The position numbers were made by a program, and so were the translations under genes. Below the pieces are notes generated by a model. It saw nothing but the letters and a program-made list of their open reading frames with translations, did no database searches and had not been told where the DNA came from. From positions 1 to 16,673 of the forward strand of contig JAIFLS010000062.1 in NCBI GenBank assembly GCA_020048935.1: a stretch of 16,673 nt of DNA, given 5' to 3'. Below, one piece after another: positions 1 through 7,200 of this stretch. This DNA is from a bacterium (lineage in GTDB: Bacteria; Verrucomicrobiota; Kiritimatiellia; UBA8416). Numbering within the stretch: the stretch's first letter is position 1; each line of letters starts with the position of its first letter.

Positions 1-2
1 AT

Positions 3-1424
3 GATTTCTATCTTGTTACCAGCTCCTTTATGTATTTTCCCGGCGTCCCTATTTTTCACAGTCGAAACCTAGTCAATTGGAAACAGATCGGGCACTGTCT
101 CACGCGGACGTCACAACTGCCATTGTCGCGTGCTGGAATCGCGGGTGGAATCTACGCGCCGACGATACGACACCACCGGGGGCGTTTCTACATGGTTACC
201 ACCAATATCACCGATGGTGGAAACTTCTACGTCTGGACCGACGATCCGGCAGGGGAATGGTCTGATCCGGTCTGGATCCCCCATAAGGGAATTGACCCTG
301 ATTTGTTCTGGGATGATGACGGGACCGTGTACTTCACGGGATCGGGCATCTTCCAGAGACAGATCGATCTCAAGACCGGCAGATTGCTTACCGAGGCCAC
401 TGCCCTTTGGAGCGGTTGCGGTGGGCACTATCCCGAAGCGCCCCACGTCTACAAGATCGATGGCCGTTACTACCTGATGCTTGCCGAAGGCGGAACCGAG
501 TATGGCCATTGCGTGACCATTGCCCGCGGCCCAAGTCCGCAAGGCCCCTGGGAGATCTGCCCGCAAAACCCGATCCTGACACACCGCAGCAAATCGAGGC
601 TCCCGATTCAAGCCACCGGGCATGCAGACCTAGTCCAGGACCAGAATGGTAAGTGGTGGATGGTGTGCCTGGGGATAAGACCCAAGGGATACCACGTTTG
701 CCATTGCCTGGGACGAGAGACGTTCCTGACTCCCGTCGTATGGGAAGACGGATGGCCGATCATCGGCGATCGAGGGCAGATCGCCCTGGAAATGGAGGGG
801 CACGATAGGTTGCCTCCGGTGGAGGCGCAGTCGTATTCGACGCATGACGATTTCGATGGCGACACCCTTCCGTTCCATTGGAACTTTCTCCGTAACCCGG
901 TGGAAGGCGCCTGGTCGCTTGCGAAAAGCCGACTCATCCTCAAGTGCGGTGAATCCGGCCTGGACAGCATGGTAGGCCAGTCCTGGCTGGGGCGACGCCA
1001 GCAGCACTTTGATTTCAAGGCGTCAGCCCGGATTGAATTTGTCCCCAGGCGCCCGTATGAAGAAGCCGGTCTCACCGTCTTTCAGAATGAGAGCCACCAC
1101 TACGAGGTGGCACTCACCTGCCGGGATCAAGTCCGCCGGCTGATTGTGCGGCGAACCATCGGAACCTTGTCCGCCGAAGTGGCTTCCAGTCCCATTCCTG
1201 ACGGCCCCTTGACCTTGATGATTGAAGGCAGTGAAAGCGAATACAGTCTGGGATACATTTCGGGGGATTCGGCCACGATCATTCTGGCGGAAGGTGAAAC
1301 CCGCTATCTCTCGACAGAGGTAGGAGGGCGCTTTACGGGTGTCTATCTGGCCATGTACGCCACGGCCAATGGGCAACATAGCGGGACGGTGGCCCAGTTT
1401 GACTGGTTTGCGTACAAGGCCTAA
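3..1424 (+). CDS. GH43 family beta-xylosidase/alpha-L-arabinofuranosidase (5' end outside window)
   Basis: Glycoside hydrolase family 43 enzyme, expected to remove xylose or arabinose from xylan-type oligosaccharides. The reading frame is open to the left edge. The residues before the first ATG (position 30) read DFYLVTSSF, a family motif that normally lies about 15 residues after the catalytic-base Asp, so the base and true start are upstream and the ATG at 30 is not a real start. Counting that Met as residue 1, the pKa-modulating Asp is D89 (GIDPDLFWDDDG) and the general acid is E136 (YPEAPH). The five-bladed propeller is followed by a C-terminal concanavalin-A-like GH43_C2 domain (about residues 265-463, with the hallmark LGRRQQHFDF). 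No signal peptide can be judged. Family is certain; exact substrate is inferred. Confidence 0.93.
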   Translation, partial: DFYLVTSSFMYFPGVPIFHSRNLVNWKQIGHCLTRTSQLPLSRAGIAGGIYAPTIRHHRGRFYMVTTNITDGGNFYVWTDDPAGEWSDPVWIPHKGIDPDLFWDDDGTVYFTGSGIFQRQIDLKTGRLLTEATALWSGCGGHYPEAPHVYKIDGRYYLMLAEGGTEYGHCVTIARGPSPQGPWEICPQNPILTHRSKSRLPIQATGHADLVQDQNGKWWMVCLGIRPKGYHVCHCLGRETFLTPVVWEDGWPIIGDRGQIALEMEGHDRLPPVEAQSYSTHDDFDGDTLPFHWNFLRNPVEGAWSLAKSRLILKCGESGLDSMVGQSWLGRRQQHFDFKASARIEFVPRRPYEEAGLTVFQNESHHYEVALTCRDQVRRLIVRRTIGTLSAEVASSPIPDGPLTLMIEGSESEYSLGYISGDSATIILAEGETRYLSTEVGGRFTGVYLAMYATANGQHSGTVAQFDWFAYKA

Positions 1425-1587
1425 ACGCTTCCACGCTCGGGCCCCTTGGTGAATGCACCATTAGAGGGCAGATCAGGGGCGGTTTGTTGATCCGCTCAAA
1501 TATTCTATTCATTATCTATTCATTTATTTCTTTTACTTATATATAATATGTTTGCATGCAAGTAATTAGGATTATATTATTCGATTC
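1425..1587. other. AT-rich intergenic region between GH43 and the HipA-like gene
   Basis: The first part is of ordinary composition and holds a small imperfect hairpin (TGGTG-AATG-CACCA at 1447-1460, flanked by CCCT and AGGG). It has no T-tract, so it is at best a weak terminator for GH43. From about 1497 onward the composition becomes very AT-rich, unlike the surrounding DNA, which suits a promoter and may mark acquired DNA. Confidence 0.5.
1542..1547 (+). promoter_or_regulatory. Candidate -10 element (TATAAT) for the HipA-like gene
   Basis: A perfect TATAAT lies 40 nt before the start codon at 1588. The hexamer 17 nt upstream (TTCATT, 1519-1524) matches the -35 consensus poorly, so the promoter is plausible but may need an activator or extended contacts. 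In AT-rich DNA a TATAAT can also arise by chance. Confidence 0.4.
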
Positions 1588-1593
1588 ATGAAT
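1552..1593. promoter_or_regulatory. Two 10-bp palindromes flanking the HipA-like start: candidate autoregulatory operators
   Basis: TTGCATGCAA (1552-1561) is a perfect palindrome lying just after the candidate -10. ATTCATGAAT (1584-1593) is another perfect palindrome that contains the start codon. The encoded protein has its own N-terminal helix-turn-helix, and HipA/HipB systems repress themselves at palindromic operators, so these are reasonable candidate binding sites. The binding itself is inferred. Confidence 0.35.
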
Positions 1594-2934
1594 GAATGGA
1601 TAATCCGGTTAGAACGTGAGTTTTTGAGGCGCGGGATCTGCACGGCGCGAGAACTTGCCGTGGCTTTATCCATTAGCCAGCCTACGGTTTCCCGTGCCTT
1701 GGCGACCTTTTCGCCGGGACGTTTGCACCGTATCGGGTTGGGGCGTAACTGTCGTTACTCGCTGCATAAACGGTTTGAGGGATTGGGTGATCACTGGGCC
1801 TTGTACCAGTTCGACGAACGGGGCGGGGCGAGCCGGGTTGGCGCATTACATGCCTTACAGGGCGGGGCTTGGCACGTTGAACAAACCCCGCCATGGCATA
1901 CATTGCGAGGATCCCCTTTCGCGGAAGGGGTTTTTCCGGGGTGGCCATGGTTTCTGGACGATTTACGTCCGCAGGGATTTCTGGGGCGGCTGTTTGCCCG
2001 GCAATTTTCCGTTGAATACCACGCGCCGGATGATCCGAGATTGTGGGCACCGGAGCATATTCTTGCCGCGTTGCTTCGCAAGGGTGAAGATCTACCAGGG
2101 GCGTTTGTGGTCGGCGAGGCGATGCTGGCAAAAGCGAGTCAATCGAGCCGTCAGGCGGTGATTTCCGAATTAGATCGTCCCACTGCCTATGCGCGTCTGG
2201 CAGCCGCTGTGCTGGAAGGTCAATGGCCCGGATCATCGGCTGCAGGTGAGCAACCGAAGTTTGTGGCTTGCCGGGAAAATTCCGGTAGCCAGGCATGTCC
2301 TGTGATCGTCAAGTTCAGTGGCGCGCTGAGTGACCCGGGGCAACGACGGCGTGCGGACTTGCTGGTGGCGGAATGCCTGGCAAACGAGACCCTGCTGGCG
2401 GCAGGGATTCCCGCCGCCCAAACCGAAATTCTTTATCACCAGGATCGGTGCTATTTGGAGTCGGTTCGGTTTGATCGAACGTCTGCGGGAGGAAGACGAC
2501 ATCTGGTTTCCCTGCTGGCTTTGGATTCGGCTTTCTACGGGGATCTTACAAGCCCCTGGTGGCAAGCTGCCCGACGGCTACAGCAGGATGGATTCATCAG
2601 CGACGAATCGGCCGACCGCCTTCGGTTGCTTTGGTGGTTCGGTCTGTGCATTGGCAATACGGATATGCACTACGGCAACATCAGCCTGCATTTATCGCCG
2701 GACTGGCCCTGTTGCCTTGCGCCGACCTACGACATGCTGCCCATGGCCTTGCATCCGCGATCCGACGGATCCTTGCCGGACGGCCTGCCAAATGTGCCGT
2801 CGCCACCGCCGGAAGAAGCAGCGGTGTTTGCAAAAGCCGCCGCACTGGCGACGGCATACCGGGAAACGTTGTTGTCGGATTCCCGTCTCAGCAAGTCGTT
2901 CAAGCAGGCGATCTGTAATCAGAAACAGGGCTAA
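1588..2934 (+). CDS. yjjJ: HipA-family Ser/Thr kinase toxin, YjjJ type with fused N-terminal HTH
   Basis: A 448-residue HipA-like kinase. HipA of E. coli phosphorylates glutamyl-tRNA synthetase and induces persistence; the substrate here is unknown. An N-terminal helix-turn-helix (about residues 18-40, ISQPTVSRAL) takes the place of a separate HipB antitoxin, as in YjjJ proteins. The kinase signature is complete: GEQPKF (221-225 region), the ATP-binding lysine K242 in VKFS, the catalytic loop NTDMHYGN (D359, N364), and the metal-binding D382 in APTYDM. An active fold is therefore expected. No hipB-like small gene lies beside it. The start at 1588 has no strong ribosome-binding site. The stop overlaps the stop of the opposite-strand regulator by 4 nt. 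The AT-rich upstream region may mark horizontal transfer. Confidence 0.88.
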   Translation: MNEWIIRLEREFLRRGICTARELAVALSISQPTVSRALATFSPGRLHRIGLGRNCRYSLHKRFEGLGDHWALYQFDERGGASRVGALHALQGGAWHVEQTPPWHTLRGSPFAEGVFPGWPWFLDDLRPQGFLGRLFARQFSVEYHAPDDPRLWAPEHILAALLRKGEDLPGAFVVGEAMLAKASQSSRQAVISELDRPTAYARLAAAVLEGQWPGSSAAGEQPKFVACRENSGSQACPVIVKFSGALSDPGQRRRADLLVAECLANETLLAAGIPAAQTEILYHQDRCYLESVRFDRTSAGGRRHLVSLLALDSAFYGDLTSPWWQAARRLQQDGFISDESADRLRLLWWFGLCIGNTDMHYGNISLHLSPDWPCCLAPTYDMLPMALHPRSDGSLPDGLPNVPSPPPEEAAVFAKAAALATAYRETLLSDSRLSKSFKQAICNQKQG

Positions 2935-4091
2935 CGAGTGCGGGCGCGGTATGTGGCCGGTGTCATGCCGTGCTTGCGCTGGAAGGCGGCATGAAAGGCA
3001 TGCGGATTGGGAAAGCCCGATTGTCTGTCTACGTCCATCTGCGCCAAGCCAGTCTCGCGCAACAGGGTCTCGGCCCGGTTAAGCCGTGCGGCAACGATGG
3101 CCTCGTGAATCGATTGTCCTAGGTGCTGCTGGAAGCGCTGCTCCAGTGTTCTGCGCGATATCGGCATGAAACGCATGATATCCGAAACATCGAAATATTC
3201 ATCGATGTGCGCATGGATGTAACGCATTGCCTCGGTGACGTGCGGGTCGTTGCAGTCGATCCGGTTGGTCGAATGGCGGTGGACGATCCCTTCCGGCGGA
3301 ATCCGCAGGCAATGCGCTTTCAAGGGGACACCCCTGATCAAACAGTCGAGCTGCGCGGCTGCAAGTTGACCGATTTCGAAATGGTTGATGGCGATGCTGG
3401 AAAGCTCCGGTTCCGCCGTGAGGCAGGTAATGCGATCATTGTTGACCCCCAGCACCACGATCTGCCCGGGCACCTGCCAGCCATGCCGCGTGCAATTTTC
3501 CAGCACAATGACGCCAGCAGTGTCGTCGACACAAAAAATCCCGATCGGATGCGCCGGATCCAGATCAACCTCAAACGTCATTTCCGGCAGCGCCCGCCCG
3601 ACAATAACAATCGATCGTTTTTGTGGACTTTGCAGATACTGGATCGGCTTGTGCGGAATGCCATGCGCGTCCAGGTAGGCTTTGAATGCCTTGTTGCGGG
3701 CCACGAACGTCCGGCTGTCGGGATAATCCATCCAGTATACGCATCTGACATTCAGATCGACAAACGTACGTGCCGCAAGCTCGCCGACCGCCACATTATC
3801 GCAGGTAACCGTCGGAAATCGACAATCGGGAATGGGCTCGGTCGTATTGACGATCGGGATCCCCAGCGAGCCATACGCGTCTTCCTCGCTGTAGATCGGG
3901 GCAATTAAGCCATCCAGCCCGGCATCCCGCAAATCGCGGGCGGCTGTCTGTGTCCACTCCGAGATGTGCGCGATTTGCCAGTTGTCGGACGCGGATCGAA
4001 ACTTGTAATCCAGAACCCCGTTGATCAGATCGCGACCAAATTCATGCCGGTATGTTGCCAGGATCCCGATGCGTTGCGGCTTCGTTTTCAT
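2931..4091 (-). CDS. XylR-like transcriptional regulator (periplasmic-binding-fold sensor + AraC HTH)
   Basis: A 386-residue regulator, close to the length of E. coli XylR (392). Residues about 6-265 form a LacI/type-1 periplasmic-binding-like ligand domain (RIGILATYRHEFGRDLINGV; VLGVNNDRITC). Residues about 284-384 are a double helix-turn-helix AraC domain (first helix pair around ISRRTLEQRFQQHLG, second ending GMTPATYRARTR). In this family sugar binding turns on catabolic genes, so xylose, arabinose or a related sugar is the likely ligand. GH43 and the esterase cluster in this window are natural targets, though this is inferred. The start has a good Shine-Dalgarno (AAAGGA, 9 nt upstream on the minus strand). 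The gene is convergent with and overlaps the HipA-like gene by 4 nt, and is divergent from the large protease gene. Confidence 0.92.
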   Translation of the reverse strand: MKTKPQRIGILATYRHEFGRDLINGVLDYKFRSASDNWQIAHISEWTQTAARDLRDAGLDGLIAPIYSEEDAYGSLGIPIVNTTEPIPDCRFPTVTCDNVAVGELAARTFVDLNVRCVYWMDYPDSRTFVARNKAFKAYLDAHGIPHKPIQYLQSPQKRSIVIVGRALPEMTFEVDLDPAHPIGIFCVDDTAGVIVLENCTRHGWQVPGQIVVLGVNNDRITCLTAEPELSSIAINHFEIGQLAAAQLDCLIRGVPLKAHCLRIPPEGIVHRHSTNRIDCNDPHVTEAMRYIHAHIDEYFDVSDIMRFMPISRRTLEQRFQQHLGQSIHEAIVAARLNRAETLLRETGLAQMDVDRQSGFPNPHAFHAAFQRKHGMTPATYRARTR

Positions 4092-4114
4092 AAGATGAAA
4101 TCCTTTATAGCCAT

Positions 4115-4150
4115 AAAATGCGCATTAATGCAATATATTATGCGCATTTT
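4115..4150. promoter_or_regulatory. Paired ATGCGCAT inverted repeat: candidate operator of the XylR-like regulator
   Basis: AAAATGCGCAT (4115-4125) and its exact reverse complement ATGCGCATTTT (4140-4150) form an 11-bp perfect inverted repeat. Each arm also contains the 8-bp palindrome ATGCGCAT, and the two palindromes are 22 bp apart, about two helical turns. The element starts 24 bp upstream of the XylR-like start, in the divergent gap facing the protease gene. That position suits binding by a dimeric AraC/LacI-type regulator controlling one or both genes. It is a clear sequence pattern, but its function is inferred. Confidence 0.55.
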
Positions 4151-4271
4151 TTCTGTGGCAAACCGCTAGGGGCTAAGCGCAGAATATGACTTCGAATTAT
4201 GGCAAATATGACGTCCGAAACTATTGACGGCAGCGAAGTCGGGAAATAGCCAATCTAGAGAAGGAGGCAGG

Positions 4272-7200
4272 ATGCGTTTTCGTTTTGTCGGGCGGTTGAC
4301 GTTGCTATCCACGCTTTGTGTTGCGGTTACCAGCATGGCAAATCCCCGTGTATTGCCGGAGGAGGCGCAAAAGCGGGCCAACGAGGAAGCCAATACCTTC
4401 AAGCTCTCAAGCACGGTCAGTGCGAAACCCATCGAAAAGGAGATTGTCCCGTCACAGGTTCCCGATGATGAGCCGCATGGACTGGGTGCACTTCCCATCA
4501 CGGAGGAGCGGCTGGCCTTGGACAAGAAGCGTGGCCGCGAGGTGAAGAAGATCAAGCTGAACAAGATCGGCCTGGCGCGTGTCAATGCGGAGCGTGCGAA
4601 GAAGGGCCTGCCGGCCCTGGTCGCCGGTGTTGACCTGCAAGTTGCCCCGGTTGGGTTTGAAGTTGAAACCGAGGCGGATGCCGGAGGTTCCGAGGCGATC
4701 GTCCCGACGGAAGAGACCACGGCTTCCGACGCAGGGGTGACTACCAGCGAATTGCCGGCCTCCGCTGGAGAAACCGGCGGGGCGAACCCGTCCGCCGTCA
4801 ACAACAGCACGCTGAAGTTTTTTCCCCCGATCGGCGACCAGGGGCAGGTCAATTCCTGCGTCGGCTGGGCCGAGATCTACTACACCATGACACACGAAAC
4901 CGCGCTCCAGTATGACCGGGACGTGAAGGCGATCGGCATGGATGCTGTTTTCTCACCGCTCTTTACCTACAATTTCCTGAATGGCGGACTGAATGACGGC
5001 ACCTATTTCGGGGATCACTATGATATTGCGCAAAAGCATGGTGCAGTGCGTTATGCTGAAATGCCGGCCCCCACGAGCTTCACCCGGACCTGGGACACGA
5101 CGGCCGCGCACTACCGCCGCGCCATTGACAGCCGGATCGACGGGTACGGTTATATCTCGAGCCTGAATACAGCCGATGGTCTTGCCCTGTTGAAGACGCA
5201 TCTGGCCAACGGCCACATCGCCTCGTACCGCACCGATTTCGATGGCTGGGTTTATAAGACGCTCTCCAACGATCCGAATACCACGGGAGACGATGCCGCT
5301 GCCGGCAAGTGGAGCGTGTCTGCCTATAACAGCACGTCTTCCGGTCATGGCATGGCGGTGCTGGGCTACAATGACGAAGTCTGGTGCGATATCAACGGTA
5401 ATGGTGTCATCGACGCCGCCACGGAAAAAGGCGGGCTCCTGATCGCCAATTCCTGGGGGACAGACTGGAAAAGCGCCGGGTATTGCTATATTCCCTATTC
5501 CATATTGCAGACCACCTACATCTTCTCGAGCCAAAGGGTCTATATCGCCACGATCAAGCCTGTGCAGTATTCCCCCTCGGTTATGGCCAAGGTCACGCTC
5601 AACCACAATCTCCGCAACCAGGTCACGGCAAAGGTCGGCAAGAGCGCGACGAACAAGACGGCTCCCGACACGATTCTTACGCCTGAAATTTTGTTTAACC
5701 AGGGTGGGGCTTACGCCTTCAGCGGTGCAACCGCCACCGCCCAGGATTTTACCTATTACCTTGACATGACCGAGCTTGCACCGTCCATGGGAACGGCGCA
5801 ACGCTGGTACGTGCAGATTATGGACTCGGGGTTGAATGATGGCAATCTGACGTTGAAGGCGTTTGACCTGATTTACTCCTCGTCGGGAACCGACCGGCCG
5901 GTCGGCAGCTGCAGTATGGTGCCGCTGGTGGGGAATGGTTCCACTCAGAATGCCTATATCGAATGGGAAATGGGCGATGTCGTACCCGCTGTGACCGTGA
6001 CGGCCACCGATGCGCAGGCTGCCGAAGAAGGCCAGGGGGCAGGCACCTGGACCATCACCCGCGACGGCAGCACGGCTGCGTCGCTCGCGGTTTATTACAG
6101 CCTGTCAGGAACGGCAGCGCAGGGCGCGGACTACACGGTAAGCCCCGCCAGCCCGGTGACGATTGCCGCGGGCCAGGCCTCGGCGACGGTTACGCTCACG
6201 CCGGTGGATGACGTGGTTGCTGACGAGGGAACGGAGTTGGCGACGTTGACGATCCAGCCAAATGCCGCGTATTATGTCGCCGCGGCCTCGGCCTCGGTTG
6301 CGATTGCGGATAATGATCTCATTGCGCCGGCCGTCAGCAATCAAGGCTGGACAGCGACCGGAACGACCAGCGCGGATCTCTCTGGTGTCATTGTTTCCGG
6401 GGAACAGGCGTCAGTCTGGATCTGCTGGGGAGAAGTGGATGGCGGAACAGCCACGACCGGAAGCTGGGAAAATGTTGACGCCGTCGGCACGTTCGCCAAG
6501 GCCGTGCCGTTTACGGCGACTGTCACGGGCATGGGGACCAATACCACCTACTGGTACCGCTTCCATGTCTCTAATGCGGCTGGAACAGGCTGGTCGGGCA
6601 CGGCGACGGCATTCAGCGGCAACCCCGTGGGCGCAGGCGGGCCGTGGACGCCGGCGGACATGGATACGGTTGCCTGGTATGATGCGGCTGATACGAACAC
6701 CTTGTGGGCAGACGTGTCAGGAACGATACACGCCACCAGCTCGGTCGCACGATGGGATGACAAGAGCGGGAACGGGCGGTATGTGAGCCAGGGAACCGAA
6801 GCGGCCAAGCCGATAACAGCAACAAGGACAATGAACGGACGGAATGCACTGGACTTCAGCAGAACTGCCGCACAATCGCTCAGCGTTTCCGCCAACCTTG
6901 CCAGCCAGCCGCTGACAGCGATTGCCGTTGCCGCGTTCGATACCGCGGGAGAGAATTTGACCCTCTTTGACGGCTATTCGTCGACACGTTGCTTTCTACG
7001 TCGCATGAGTACCGATGTGCTCGGAATCTACGCAGGTTCCTATCTCTATGGTCAGGCGACATCCAGTGAAGCCGCGCTGGCCTCTGTCGAATTCAACGGC
7101 GCGAGCAGTAGGATCAGGAAAAACGGCGGGACGGCAACCACCGGGAATCCGGGGACAGGAAGCCTGTCGGCGGGTCTGACCATTGGCAATATCGCAAGTC

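Noticed and set aside
1447..1468. Hairpin after GH43 as an intrinsic terminator
   Set aside because: The stem is short with an internal bulge and no T-tract follows, so it is mentioned only in the intergenic entry.
3123..3908. 261-residue plus-strand open frame opposite the XylR-like gene
   Set aside because: The minus strand encodes a full-length recognisable regulator; the plus frame shows no domain.
4196..4206. 11-base match ATTATGGCAAA shared with 10034-10044, upstream of two exported genes
   Set aside because: By simple expectation many 11-mers repeat by chance in a window this long, and the two sites lie at different distances from their genes.
4224..4271. TTG at 4224 as the protease start
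   Set aside because: It would add 16 residues before a clear signal peptide, while AAGGAGG lies directly before the ATG at 4272.
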